A stretch of 64,000 nucleotides of DNA from Rhinopomastus cyanomelas (GCA_013400115.1 VXBP01003842.1:248001-312000); one strand, 5' to 3'. Numbered from the stretch's first letter, positions 31,108 through 42,485 are shown. The notes: generated from the sequence alone by a model not told the origin. A program made the numbers and translations.

Positions 31108-32157
31108 AGGCACCCAGAGAAGTAACATCCTGGGTTACTTCAGGGACAACCCTCCTGCCTCAGGAGAACAGGACGGTGATTTATCCAGCTCATTTCACAC
31201 AGACAAACACAACTGGGACCTCCAGGAAGCCCCAGTTCCTACAGTCCCAGTTCCTAGCAGCCCCAAGTCTGCTCAGGAGAAGGCTACAACCTATTTTAAG
31301 CTTCTTATCCAACAACTTTCCAAAGGGTCATCTGTCTGCTGAGCGCCAGCACCAGCAGCAAGTTTCTGCTCTCAGCTGTCTCCTCTCAGAACATTCATCA
31401 CACAACCCACAACAGTGGGACAGACGTCCCCCAAGGGTCCTTTACTTGGGGAGATGGAAACTTCTACTATTAAACCAGCAGACTTTCATCTTCTTTCTCT
31501 GAAGAGGGTGATGCTCTAATCACATCTGAGGTGGCGGCTTTTCATCCAGAACTCAAAGCTCCACCACAGAGAACAGTCTATGCTCCCTGAAAGCAGTGTA
31601 AAAATGCAGCTGGAAGACCTGTGCTGGAGAAAGCTGAGGTGAAAGACATTCCCTGGGATGTCTGTCACATCTTTCCCTTCAGTAGCCTCTGGGACTGTGA
31701 GTTTGGGTTTATGTGGCCGTTCTGTGGTGTAAGAGCGGCTCAGAATCCGATCCTGAACTGTCTTTGACTTCAGAAGCTCTAAAATGGAGCAGGTCTGCCG
31801 CCTCTGAAAGGACTGATCTTTCTATTTCCATTCAAATCTCTGCTGCAAACAACTAAATCTGGTAATTAAACAATATTATAGCTAATAAAGCACAAAAAAC
31901 GGCCTCAGAGCTACAGCTTCTGTAACCAGCCCTGTTAGAAAACACAACTAGGAGAGGAGAACTCGGTCACTGTTCGACCACGAGCGAAGCCAACCATCAA
32001 CCCAACGTAGTCAACCCTTTTAAACCCCCAAACCAACTCCACTGTCAGGAGGTTCTCCCGGGGTATCCGAGATACAACATTACCTCTGGCTGCTGTGCAC
32101 TTCAGACTGAGGAAAGTGGCTCTGAACTCCTTCAGGAAGATCCTGTCAGCAGTCTGA
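31108..32157. other. Unique stretch, no gene recognised
   Basis: AT-rich at 31800-31920 (GGTAATTAAACAATATTATAG). No repeat family or exon recognised. Confidence 0.5.
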
Positions 32158-32341
32158 GGGAGGAAGAGCCCTGGCAGGGGCTGCCCAGGGGGGTGGTGGA
32201 GTCTCCTTCTCTGGAGACGTTTCAAACTCGCCTGGATGGATTCCTGTGCGACTGGGTCTGGGGAATCCAGCTGTGGCAGGGAGTTGGACTGGGTGATCTT
32301 TCAAGGTCCCTTCAAACCCCTAATGTCCCGTGAGTCTGTGA
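32158..32341 (+). mobile_element. CR1 group A 3' copy
   Basis: GAGCCCTGGCAGGGGCTGC to CCTAATGTCCCGTGAGTCTG, one module. Confidence 0.93.
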
Positions 32342-32799
32342 CAATAAAGCTAAAAGAGATTCCTGGGCTGCGGCAACAAAAGGTCTGTAACACGCGGAGG
32401 CCTGGGCTGTCTGTGGAGATTCCACCCTGGCTGACTTCATGGATTCCTAACTCTGTGTCTGCAGTTGTCTCCTAGAAACAGGAACAAGAAGCATTTTGCT
32501 GTTTTCTCAGCTCTTTAGGAAAAAAAAAAACCCAAACCTTGTGCAGCAGCTTTCTTGACATCCAGGAAGCCCAAGTAATCGATGCGTCTCTCCTTAATCA
32601 ATACCCAGCTGCACTGGTCTTTGATGAACGCGCTGGCGACGGCTGGAGTGAGGGGTCGTTATCAAAAACCTGGAGGAGAAGCATCAGTGGGAAGAGCAGA
32701 CTGAAGAAACACTCAAACGTTGGACACTTCAGGATTCTGAGGGTGTCCAACCATTAACAGACTTTTGGGAGTGGGGTAGATGTTGAGGAAGTTCCACAT
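32342..32799. other. Unique stretch with short poly(A)
   Basis: An A run of about 11-12 lies near 32519-32530. Nothing else recognised. Confidence 0.5.
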
Positions 32800-32884
32800 G
32801 TTTCCTCTTTGTGGGGGTTGGAGTGGATGATGTTCTGAGGTCCCTTCCAATCCCTGATGTTCTGTGGTTCTGTGGTTCTGTGAT
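32800..32884 (+). mobile_element. CR1 3' terminal fragment with three octamers
   Basis: GGTTGGAGTGGATGATG, GAGGTCCCTTCCAATCC, then TTCTGTGG octamers repeated and ending TTCTGTGATG. Confidence 0.88.
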
Positions 32885-32946
32885 GATCATCAAGCTGGAT
32901 TCCTAATGACTTCTGAGCTTCTGAGCAGCAACGTGGGGAAAGCAAG

Positions 32947-33284
32947 GGAATCATAGACTGGCTGGGTTGGAAGGGACCTTAAAGATCATCCAGTTCCAGC
33001 CTCCCTACACAAGCAGGGACACCTTCACTAGAGCAGGTTCCTCAGGGCCCCAGCCAACCTGGCCTTCAACACTGCCAGGGATGGGGCAGCCACAGCTGCC
33101 TGGGGCAACCTGTCCCAGCATCTCAGCACCCTCACAGCAAAGAATTGGTTCCTCATGGCCAACCTCAATCTCCTCTCTTCAAGTCTGTTGCTCCTTCCCC
33201 TTGTCCTCTCACTACCACCTCTGTCAAAAGCCCTCCCCTAGCTTTCTTGTAGCCCCTATCCTTCAGAGACTGGACAGCTGCTAG
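32947..33284 (-). mobile_element. CR1 group E, 5'-truncated
   Basis: GGAATCATAGACTGGCTGGG, CCAGCCAACCTGGCCTTC, GGCAACCTGTCCCAGCATC and AGCTTTCTTGTAGCCCC; the antisense of the 12666 copy. Confidence 0.94.
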
Positions 33285-33398
33285 AAGTTCTACAGTTCTG
33301 TGGTTCCCTGAATTGCTTGACAGAAGGACACAAGTTCCAGCTGACAGCTCTGCAGAGGTTCAGGCTGAAGCAACAAACTTCCCAAATAAGCTGATTTC

Positions 33399-33550
33399 AC
33401 AGATCCACAGAACACTAGGGATTGGAAGGGACCTCGAGAGGGACCTCGAAGGGATCAGTCCAATCCCCCTGCCACAGCAGGATCCCCTAGATCCAGTCAC
33501 ACAGGAACATGGCCAGGTGGGTTTGAAGCATCTCCAGAGATTCCAGAGGA
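33399..33550 (-). mobile_element. CR1 group A 3' copy with 12-bp internal duplication
   Basis: The module contains GGGACCTCGAGA followed at once by GGGACCTCGAAG, a local duplication. It then runs to GTCACACAGGAACATGG and the body start. Confidence 0.92.
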
Positions 33551-34264
33551 AGGGCTTTCCACACCCCTTCCTCTTAAATCTGGGCTTCCACAGATCAGTA
33601 GGTTATTCCCCTCCACCCACAGTTCCAGCACAAAAACAGAGGGTCCCTTTCCCCCATTAAACACGACTTAGAAGAAAACACTCCAGAGCTGCTGTGCTGA
33701 GACCCTCTCTGAATCCCCTGAGGCTGTCAGTCCCCTCACTGCCTGCACAACCCTTCCTTCAGTTATTCTCCTCCCTCCCTCTTTTGTTCTGAGTTCAGCC
33801 AATTGTTGTCCTTCCCCATCAGGCAGTCTATTCACTTGAGGAGCTTTTTTAGGCTGCACTGCTCCATATGGTCTCTCTTGCTCCATGTGAAATCTCACCC
33901 AGCAGAAAGGAAAAGCTTCGGAACTCACTCTTGTTTGCTGCTGTCACTGGAGAACTGAAGCAGAAGACAAATGATGCCTCATCCCTTCCTCCTGTTTCTA
34001 ATCCGTTTCCGACCCAAGAAAAGGTTCCTAACTTCTCTGGCTCTGGGACATTACCACCACCCTCCCTTTCTGCTGCCCAGGAACTGCTGATTCCACACTC
34101 GCTTTTAAAATCCTCCTTGGCTTTAGGCAGAGTAAGAGGATGAGGAAACTGTGTGTCTGCTCCTACTCAGTCAGCTTTGCCCGAGCTCGGGCTTCACATC
34201 CAACACTCTGACAGAGCTGAACCTGCTTGCAGGCCAAGGTCTGCACAGATTTGTTGAGACCTAA
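33551..34264. other. Unique stretch, no gene recognised
   Basis: No repeat or exon recognised. Confidence 0.5.
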
Positions 34265-34580
34265 TGTTGATCAATATGGGAAGGGTGGGGGTCAGGAGGA
34301 GGGAGCCAGGGGCACCCAGTGACAGGACAAGGGGCAGCGGGTAGCAGTTGGAGCAGAGGAGGTTCCCCATCAGTGTGAGAAGGACTTTCATTCCAGTGAG
34401 GGTGACAGAGCCCTGGAAGGGGCTGCCCAGGGGGGTTGTGGAGTCTCCTTCACTGGAGCCATTTCAAACCCACCTGGACATGTTCCTGTGTGACTGGGTC
34501 TAGGAGACCCTGCTCTGGAAGGGGAATTGGACTGGATGGTCTTCCAAGGTCCCTTCCAATCCCGAATGTTCCAAGATTCG
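34265..34580 (+). mobile_element. CR1 group A, 5'-truncated
   Basis: TGTTGATCAATATGGGAAGG through the body (small deletion near 34308 removing the CTCTGCTC segment) to one module and TTCCAAGATTCGGTG. Confidence 0.94.
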
Positions 34581-34861
34581 GTGCTGCTGGTTTTGGGGAT
34601 GAAGTGCACAGAGCAAATATCATTGCAGACTTGGCTAGGGAAGGAGAAACTTCACTGAACTCATGAGGTGACAGGACAGAGGAGAAATGCTCATCTCAGC
34701 AAGTGATGGGAGACTGCAGGGTTCAAACACGCCAGTCCTTACCCTGACGAATACAAATCCTGAGCAGTCAGTCACCTCACACCTACTGCCTTGCCTGACC
34801 CCTGTGATGTCTCCCCAGTTAGTCCCTGCTGCTCTTCTAGGGGTTATCCTCTGGTTTCTCA
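34581..34861. other. Unique stretch
   Basis: No feature recognised. Confidence 0.5.
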
Positions 34862-35030
34862 CAGGATCACAGCATCATTCAGGTTGGAAAAGACCCTTGA
34901 GATCAGCAAGTCCAACCATCAACCCCACCCTACAAGGTCACCCCTAAAGCAGATCCCCCAACACTACATCTAAGCGACTTCTAACCTCACCCAGGGCTGG
35001 GGACTCAACCCCCACCCTGGGCAGCTACCA
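34862..35030 (-). mobile_element. CR1 group C 3' copy
   Basis: CAGGATCACAGCATCATTCAG, AAGGTCACCCCTAAAGCAG, ACATCTAAGCGACTTC, CACCCTGGGCAGC. Confidence 0.92.
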
Positions 35031-35419
35031 ATTCTAACCCTAGAGTTAACATTTATGACATTTTAGGCAACACAATGGCAAATGAAAGAGGAACATCCAA
35101 ATCTACTCAAAATTAAACACAACAGTCCCACCAACCTGGCTCAGAGACACAACAATCCTGCAGTTCTTGAAGAACACGATGGATCCTCTCTGAAGCAGCT
35201 CTTGGGTTGCTTACTGCTCACTCCAAATGTATTTCCTCTCATTAGCTGCAGCTCCCAGTCACCTTCACTCCATACGTTGCTGATGGGTGGTTTCCCTTTG
35301 TTTCTTCCCCATATGGCTCCTGGTGAACTGCAGAAGCTTCTCTGGTTGTTTTGACAACTTATTTTTGTCTCGGTGATAGCAGAGTCTATCATCCCCATCT
35401 GGGGGGTTATTTTCAAAAT
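35031..35419. other. Unique stretch, no gene recognised
   Basis: No feature recognised. Confidence 0.5.
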
Positions 35420-35640
35420 AGTCACACAGTCACAGAAGGATTGAGGCTGGAGAAGCCCCCTGAGCTCAGCCAGCCCAGCCCAGCCCCTAGCATCACCCCA
35501 GCGGCCAGACCAGGGCACTCAGGGCCACAGACAGGCTGCCCTTCACCACCTCCAGGGACTGTGACTCCACCACTGCCCTGGGCAGTCCAGTCTCCAGGCT
35601 CTGATCACCCTTTGCATGAGGAAACAACTTCCTAACAACT
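35420..35640 (-). mobile_element. CR1 group D 3' copy
   Basis: GTCACAGAAGGATTGAGGCTG, GAGCTCAGCCAGCCC, CCAGGGCACTCAGGGCC and CACTGCCCTGGGCAG; the antisense of 41850-42180. Confidence 0.92.
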
Positions 35641-36200
35641 CATCTCCTCTTCCTTACTGATCCCAGCTCATTTTCTCCATCCATGTTTCTATTACCACTG
35701 CAACTCAAATCTCCTTCTGTACAGAGACTCTTGTCAAGACAGAAGCAGGACAAAGTGGAGCTGGAACAGAGCTACAGGTCCTCTGCTCTGCATCCAGGTG
35801 CATCTGGGGTCCTGCAGGTGGCCAGATGTTTGCACACAGATGCCTGGTGAGACTGAAAACACAGACACTGATGCTTCAGCCAGCACAATGACTCCAGTGT
35901 TTAGTTTCATAAGCAATCCTTACTTCACAATCCCTTTGGAACTTAAGGAAGATGGGACCTCTCAGGGAAAAGCTAAGGACTATATTATGTAGTTTAACCA
36001 ACATGTCCTTCGTTTACAAACAAGAAAAACTTCATCTACATTTTTGGTGTTTATTTCTTCTCATTTCCCCCCCATTTGTTCATTTCCAAACTTTTTCTGA
36101 GTAACCTTTGGCTCTGCTCCTGTTTCCCACATGGTCTCCAGCCAGTTCACAGACCACACAGGCTGGGGGACATGGCTCCAGAGGGCTTCACTTTAAGAAA
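35641..36200. other. Unique stretch, no gene recognised
   Basis: AT-richer at 35890-36110. No repeat or exon recognised. Confidence 0.5.
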
Positions 36201-36253
36201 ACACAGAATTACAGCGTCACAGAAGATGTTTAAATGGGAAATTACCTCAGAGA
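36201..36253 (-). mobile_element. CR1 3' terminal fragment, minus strand
   Basis: ACACAGAATTACAGCGTCAC to ATTACCTCAGAGATCAG; strongly degraded. It joins head-on to a plus-strand CR1. Confidence 0.7.
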
Positions 36254-36437
36254 TCAGGCCCTGGGATGGGCTGCCCAGGGTGGTGGTTGAGTCCCCAGCC
36301 CTGGGTGAGTTTATAAGTCACTTAGATGTGGTGCTGGAGGATCTGGTTTAGGGGTGACCTTGTAGAGTAGAGATGATGGTTGGACTCGCTGATCCCAGGG
36401 GTCTTCTCCAACCTGAATGATTCTATGATTCTATCAT
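36254..36437 (+). mobile_element. CR1 group C 3' copy
   Basis: CCTGGGATGGGCTGCCCAGG, TGGTGGTTGAGTCCCCAGC, GGTTTAGGGGTGACC, ending GAATGATTCTATGATTC. It shares its 5' start with the copy at 38446. Confidence 0.93.
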
Positions 36438-36500
36438 TTAGTTCCAGCCCCCTGCCATGGGCAAGGCCACCTCTCACCAGACCAGGTTGCCCAGAGGCTA
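36438..36500 (-). mobile_element. Old CR1 fragment (group G)
   Basis: TTAGTTCCAGCCCCCTGCC, then GGGCAAGGCCACCTC and AGACCAGGTTGCCCAGAG; the classic antisense CR1 phrase. Confidence 0.75.
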
Positions 36501-36598
36501 TTTATCTGTGTGCTGTGCTGGGGAAGGGTGGGTCCAACTGGAATTAACAAGCCTGACTTCACACAGTCTAAAACTGCATCAAGATTTAGTGGCTGATA

Positions 36599-36742
36599 AC
36601 AGAATCACAGAACATTAGGGGTTGAAAGGGATCTCGAAAGATCATCCAGTCCCTTCCCCTTCCACAGCAGGATCCCCTAGATCCAGTCACACAGGAACAT
36701 GTCCAGGCGGGTTTGGAACGTCTCCAGAGAAGGAGATTCCCC
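36599..36742 (-). mobile_element. CR1 group A 3' copy
   Basis: AGAATCACAGAACATTAGGGG, one module, then GTCACACAGGAACATGTCC to CCAGAGAAGGAGATTC. Confidence 0.94.
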
Positions 36743-37130
36743 TGTTGACTGCTGAGCATCATCTGCAGACATCTGTGAAGTCCTCTCCCTGAGCAGCACC
36801 ATCCTCTCCAGACTCTCCAGTCTTCTCTCACAGCTTTATTAGAATAACTCCAGATATTAGAACGGCTGGAAGAGTTTAAAGTCATTTTTTTCCCCTCCTC
36901 TTTGGCAGCCTGCTTTTATCTGATTTAGCAGTGTCCTGGTTTGCCTTCTTCTACTGAGAGATACAACAAATTTCTATCATCAGTTCCCATCGCTTGATAA
37001 AGTAATTTTAGCATCAGATGAAAGCAGCTTTGCCTGGTTCTAGGCAAAGCCCTTCAGCCTGCACAGCCTGAGAGATCCTCCACCGGGCCTCTCTTCTGCT
37101 GCAGGTCTCTACCATCAAACAAAACCCCCA
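36743..37130. other. Unique stretch, no gene recognised
   Basis: AT-richer; no feature recognised. Confidence 0.5.
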
Positions 37131-37317
37131 CAGAACCAGAGAACATTGGGGGTTGGAAGGGACCTCCAAAGATCATCCAGTCCAATCCCCCCAACACAGC
37201 AGGATCCCCTAGATCCAGTCGCACAGGAACATGCCCAGGTGGGTTTCAGATGTCTCCAGAGAAGGAGACTCCACACTCACCCCCTGGGCAGCCCCTGCCA
37301 GAGCTCTGTCACCCTCA
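37131..37317 (-). mobile_element. CR1 group A 3' copy
   Basis: CAGAACCAGAGAACATTGGGG, one module, GTCGCACAGGAACATGCCC to GCTCTGTCACCCTCAC. Confidence 0.94.
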
Positions 37318-38025
37318 CATCTCAAGACACAACAGGCACACACCACTAAAACCAGTGTCTCACAGGTCTATATAAAGAGCACCTTAGACACTGGAGCCAG
37401 GGGTTCACGGCTCTTTGAGCTCCCATGTGAAGCAACAATTTAATTTCCCTTTCTTCATCAATTCTTCATTCTCTCATGATGTCTTGGCAACATTTTGTTC
37501 CTGCTCCACATTCATCATCAGCTTCTTTTTTCCCCCCCTCTCACTTCCTTTTCTATTCCTTTCCCTCCCCATCTGCTGATTGAAAAGGAAATTGCCCAGC
37601 ATTCAGCATTATCGGCCAATCTGTTTACTCTGCTCTTGTTCTCATGAAGACCATTTCTCACACACTGAGCTGCTCTGTCTCACCCCCAAACACACTGTTA
37701 TTATCCTCAAAGCCTTGTACTTCCCTTCATGTGCCACCTAGAGAGCTAAGTGCCCTGCCAGAGGCACAACTTGTCCCAAAAAGTTCCTCTCTCCTTTTAA
37801 AATTAACACGTGGAGATAGAGAGCTGCGGGGAAGACGAGAGAAGTCCCGATGTAGACCTGCCCAGGCCCCCAAGCAGCTGCCTCACAGCGGTTACGGTGG
37901 CAGGTAGGGAAGTCCCGACACCACCAACCCATTGATTCCACCAGGACCTCTGTGCAGAACAAGCTTTCTCTTGAGAAACAGCTTCTTGGAGGCCAGAACC
38001 TCTCTGTTCCTACAGCCCTTCCCAC
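37318..38025. other. Unique stretch, no gene recognised
   Basis: Pyrimidine-rich at 37520-37570 (CTTCTTTTTTCCCCCCCTC). No repeat or exon recognised. Confidence 0.5.
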
Positions 38026-38323
38026 CATGAAGGCAGGGGAAGGTCTTTCCAAGAGGATTTGTACAGACAGGAGAAGGAGCAGTGGGTTCAAGCTGGGAAA
38101 GGACAGGTTTAGGCTGGATGTTAGAAGGAAGTTCTTCAACATGAGGGTGGTTGATGGCTGGAATGGGCTGCCTGGGGAGGTGGTGGGGGCCCCATCCCTG
38201 GAGTCATACAAGGTCAGGCTTGATGAGGCTGTGTGCAGCCTGACCTGGGTAGAGTTTTCCTTGTGTGGAAAGGTTGGACCAGATGACCTCTAGAGATCCC
38301 TTCCAGCCTAGAACATTCTATGA
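38026..38323 (+). mobile_element. CR1 group B 3' copy
   Basis: ATGAAGGCAGGGGAAGGTC to GAACATTCTATGAAC; same lineage as 27771-28414 but shorter. The ORF2 tail remains open to about 38293. Confidence 0.94.
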
Positions 38324-38445
38324 ACTTTACACAGGTCACCGTTTGTGTCACTGCTGACAATGACACCAACAATGACCTCACACTCCAGCTCTTTAAAATA
38401 CCAGATTATTACTGCAAAGCCTCCTTTGATCCCTACTGGAGGGAC

Positions 38446-38653
38446 TAGACTGGTCAGGCACTGGGATGGGCTGCCCAGGGTGGTGGTTGAGTCCCCAGCC
38501 CTGGATGAGTTTATAAGTCACTTAGATGTGGTGTTGGGGGATCTGGTTTAGGGGTGACCTTGTAGAGTAGGGCTGATGGTTGGACTGGATGATCCCAAAG
38601 GGCTTTTCTAACCTGAAAGATTCTGTGATTCTATGACTCTATGATTCCATGAT
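38446..38653 (+). mobile_element. CR1 group C 3' copy
   Basis: GGGATGGGCTGCCCAGGGTG, ATAAGTCACTTAGATGTGG, GTGACCTTGTAGAGTAGGG, ending in degenerate octamers (GATTCTGTGATTCTATGAC). Confidence 0.94.
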
Positions 38654-38712
38654 CCTGCTGTGGCAGGGGGATTGGACTAGATGGTCTTTCGAGGTCCCTT
38701 CCAATCCCTAAT
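38650..38712 (+). mobile_element. Group A 3' module attached to a group C element
   Basis: Inside the octamer tail of the group C copy, the sequence switches at GATCCTGCTGTGGCAGGGGG to the A module, which runs to CCTTCCAATCCCTAATG. No A body precedes it. Confidence 0.88.
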
Positions 38713-38789
38713 GATTCTGTGACTCTATGACTCGATGACTCCATGAGTCTGTGACTCTATGACTGTATGACTCTATGAGTCTGTGACTG
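38713..38789 (+). repeat. Expanded CR1 octamer tail
   Basis: About nine to ten degenerate 8-bp units of the type ATTCTGTG, ACTCTATG, ACTCCATG, AGTCTGTG. Most CR1 copies here keep only two or three. Confidence 0.88.
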
Positions 38790-40249
38790 AGATGTCACCT
38801 CAAACACTCTAGTTAGTATTTCAGGTAGATGGCACAAAACTACACGAGTTCCCTTTGTGGTTTTGACAGCCCATCTCTGCTCCCAAGCCGGCCCAAGGTA
38901 TCCAAGCACGTGAGGAGATCTAAGCAGGTACCAGGCTTCAAAGCTGGAGCCTTTTACCTCACGGAAGCTCTGCTCAAAGTGCTGTCAAAGTCACTGACAG
39001 CTGCCCAAGTGGCCGAATGGCAGCGACCGACTTCTCAGGGGGTTAATTAGGAAAAAACTGCTCATGTAAATGTCCTTAGCACGTGGGAACTGAAAAGAAA
39101 GCCCGACTCTTGCACGAGTTGGTTCCTATTAATAGCAACCTTTGTGCGCTGGAACGAGTGTGACGAGAAGGAGATGAGAATCAGTTCAGTGAATATTGGA
39201 GCTTGACTTCTCACCAGCTGCGGGAGGGTGTCACGCTGTTGCATTGTACGTTGCTTAGCAATGCGATGTGGGAAGCGGCACCGCAGCCCTTGACAGCCAC
39301 CATTGTCCATTGAAACGCTCGTGAAAGATTACCTGGGTTATATAAAGATCACACGGCGCCGGAGAGACACGGCATCGGGTTGTGGAACAGGAGGAAGAGG
39401 GGGAAAGGCTGTATCGCCGCTCCAGCGGAAGAAGTCTCCCCCCGGATGATCTCCCGCTCTCTGGATGCCCCCAGCGCCAACTGAACAGGGAGGAATCCCG
39501 TCTCCTGTCTGCGGCACCTCGTTACGGTGCCGGGCTGCGCTGCAGAGTAGCTGCTAACACTTGAGTAGCTCCGAGGCCGTGTGTGTGCCAGCGTCTCGAC
39601 GTTACGGCCACATAAAGAAGTCTTATTGTTGATTGTTGCCGTGTCTTGCTTCGGAGGAAAAGGGTTTGTGCTCCGGTGCACCGATTAGTCAGGCTGAGTG
39701 AGACACGGACAAAAGGAGGAGCGCTGAGCAGAGATGGATTTGTTCTCCCAGACATCACATGATGGAGGCTCCTGACCCGTTAGGCCACTGTGAACATTCA
39801 CCTTGTGGCTGTGGTGCACCAGAGTTTGCTGGCAGCCTCCTGTCTCTACTGCACTTGCTTCTCCTCTGGAGCCCCTTGCGTAGGGAAGTGTCTGTCTGTT
39901 CTTGCTCGATTGGTGTTGACAGCCTCAGCCTCTGCTGAGACCTGCCCTCCTCCATCCCTTGGCCAATCTTCCAGCAGTTCAGCATCTTTTAACTAACTAG
40001 AGAAAGCAGCCTGGGCAGTCTGTTGTCTGACCTTGGCAGCAGACGCCAAGTCCTGTGTCCTGAAGCACACAAGAGCCTCTTTGTCTAGAGGTGCCGCGCT
40101 GAAATGCCACCAGCCCCAGTGAGACTCTGCTGCCTGACCACCTCCTGCTGGTGCAGCCAGCGCCCCGTTTGGGAACAACGTGTGACCGAGCCGGTGCGTT
40201 ACGAGTGACTCAAACAGTATCGATCTCTCTGAATCAGAGAGTCCAGAGC
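38790..40249. other. Unique stretch with X-box and CpG-bearing part
   Basis: No CR1. 39000-39350 combines CpG, AT motifs and the X-box at 39250, and CpG persists to about 39600. Possible regulatory region. No exon recognised on either strand. Confidence 0.4.
39250..39263. promoter_or_regulatory. X-box-like palindrome
   Basis: GTTGCTTAGCAATG is a near-palindrome built on GTTGC and GCAA(C/T) halves, similar to RFX sites but weaker than those at 4450 and 56112. Evidence is motif only. Confidence 0.25.
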
Positions 40250-40392
40250 AGGGGGGTGGTGGAGTCTCCTTCTCTGGAGACATTTCAAACCCACCTGGCC
40301 ATGTTCCTGTGTGACTGGATCCTGCTGTGGAGGGAGGATTGGATGATCTTTTGAGGTCCCTTCCAACCCCTAGTGTTCTGCGATTCTGTGAA
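40250..40392 (+). mobile_element. CR1 group A 3' copy with shortened module
   Basis: GGGGTGGTGGAGTCTCC to GTTCTGCGATTCTGTG. The module lacks the TAGGGGATC part, reading GACTGGATCCTGCTG. Confidence 0.93.
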
Positions 40393-40396
40393 CCAC

Positions 40397-40830
40397 AAGA
40401 TGATGAAGGGAGTGGAGTGTCTCCCTGATGAGGAAAGTTGAGGGAGTGGGCCTCTTGAGCTTGGAAAAAGGAAACAGAGGGGTGGCCTCATTAATGTTGA
40501 TAAAGATGGAAGGAGTGGGTGTCAGGAGGATGGAGCCAGGCTCTGCTCACTGGCATCTAATGATAGGACAAGGGACAGCAGGTGTGAGCTGGAACAGAGG
40601 AGGTTCCACATCAGACTGAGAAGGACCTTCTTCCCGATGAAGGTCACAGAACCCTGGCAGGGGCTGCCCAGTGGGTTGTGGAGTCTCCTTCTCTGGAGAC
40701 ATTTCAAACTCACCTGGCCATGTTCTTATGTGACTGGATCTGGGGGATCCTGCTGTGTTGGGGGGTTGGACTGGCTGATCTCTCGAGGTCCCTTCCAATC
40801 CCTCATGCTCTGTGAGTCTGTGCATCTGTG
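40397..40830 (+). mobile_element. CR1 group A, 5'-truncated
   Basis: AGATGATGAAGGGAGTGGAG, GATGAGGAAAGTTGAGGG, the body, one module and GTGAGTCTGTGCATCTGTG. It starts 4 bp after the previous copy ends, in the same orientation. Confidence 0.95.
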
Positions 40831-41699
40831 AACTGCCTCAATAGGTTTCTCCAAATGATGTCAGCCCACGTTACCCTGCTCCAGCCAGACACTACTGCTG
40901 TGGGTCATCCTCCAGCATCACTCCACAAAAGCCTCTTGGCAAAGCTGCAGGCGCCTGGAGCAGAAGCTGGAAAAGCAGAGAGAAAATGCACAGAGCTACA
41001 TGTGAACTAAGCAAACAGAGCAGAGCCTGAACTTCAGGACCTGCAGCTCAGCCTGCCACTGGACTCACCCCTCCTGTTCTTTGAGGAGGCATCAGGCTCA
41101 TGTCCTCGCTGTGTCACAGGGAACAAACCTTGGAGCAGGATGTTTCATAAAACACAGGAGCGTATCTGCATCGGAGAGGAGAAACACACAGAGCAGACGT
41201 GACGGATCCGAGAGGCCTTCCCAAGGAACAATCCAATATTCCCTTTTATAGTATTTGGCAGGAAAACCCCCCAGAGTTTATTCAGCTTGAATTAACTAAT
41301 GGATTGGAGGCTTGTTAAAGAGAAGAGATGTTGAGCTGCACTGACTGCACCGCCACAGAATGCGCTGGATGGGTCTCACGCTGACCCACCACAGGGTCTG
41401 TGCCGGCTCCGCTCGGGATCTGCCGGCAGCGAAGCCTCGTCTCTTGAAATGAGAATTCCTGAGCCCGACGTTTGTGTCTGGTGGTTTACGTGGCCCCAAT
41501 AAAAAAGGGATTCAAAATGTGCAGCTAGACAAAATGAAAGATGTGAGGCTGCTGGACCAGAGAGTGAGATGCCAACGTGCCAGCAAGCCCCACCGCACCA
41601 GCACGTGGAGTCGGAACGTCATCAGACGACCCAGCTGCTTCCCACGGAGCAGAACCTCACCAGTTTTAAAGTTGTGGAGATCTGGAGCTTAGGGTCACG
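40831..41699. other. Unique stretch, no gene recognised
   Basis: No repeat or exon recognised. Confidence 0.5.
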
Positions 41700-41783
41700 G
41701 TTTGGTGGTGAGTTTGGGGCAGCTGCTTAATGGTTGGGCTTGATGAGCTCGAAGGTCTTCTCCAACCTAAATGACTCTATGAA
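41700..41783 (+). mobile_element. Old CR1 3' fragment
   Basis: GGTTGGGCTTGATGAGCTCG, AAGGTCTTCTCCAACC, AAATGACTCTATG. Confidence 0.78.
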
Positions 41784-41849
41784 ACACGGGAGCACCCTGC
41801 AGCAGTAACCTCAGTTGTCTTCAGCCAAGAGCAATCTGGTTTTGATCTC

Positions 41850-42180
41850 AATTAACTCCCTGAAGGGAGGTTGCAGTCAGCTGAGGGTCAGGCTCTTCTC
41901 CCAGACAACCAGCATCAGGACAAGAGAGCAGGGCCTGAAGTTGCACCAGGGGAGGGTTAGGTTGGATGTTAGGAAGCCCTTCCTCATGGAATGGGGGATC
42001 AGAGCCTGGACTGGACTGCCCAGGGCAGTGGGGGAGTCCCCATCCCTGGAGGTGTTGAAGGGCAGCCTGGCCGTGGCCCTGAGTGCCCTGGTGTGGCCGC
42101 TGGGGTGCTGTTAGGTGCTGGCCTGGGCTGGCTGAGCTCAGAGGGCTCTTCCAGCCTCAATCCTTCTGTGATTCTGTGAG
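41850..42180 (+). mobile_element. CR1 group D 3' copy
   Basis: AACTCCCTGAAGGGAGGTTGC, GGCTCTTCTCCCAGAC, GCCCAGGGCAGTGGGGGAG, ending CCTTCTGTGATTCTGTGAG. The ORF2 tail is open to about 42114 and ends ALSALVWPLG plus a few residues. Confidence 0.94.
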
Positions 42181-42485
42181 TATTTGATATGCAAGAACCA
42201 TTCTTCTAGATCAACATGGAGAGCTGTTTGAGCAGGAAGGACACTGAGCTCAAAGTCAGAAGCATTTGCTGCAGACACCATCCTGAGCCCACAGCTTCTC
42301 CTTGCACCACGCTGTGCAGACTGCACTCAGCGTCGAGGACATAAATCTCCCTTCACAGCGCAGGAGCCCCAGAGGCTGTGCTGGAGGTGCTGGAGAAAGA
42401 CCCACAGAGAGCTGTTCCCACTTCTGACTGCGTCCATCACAGGACTTTCCCTCTGCAATAAAAGAGCAGGAAGGTCTCTGGAAGT
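42181..42485. other. Unique stretch
   Basis: No feature recognised; it leads directly into the 24-bp minisatellite. Confidence 0.5.

Noticed and set aside
32519..32531. Poly(A) tail of a processed pseudogene
   Set aside because: No gene-like sequence precedes it and no target-site duplication is evident.
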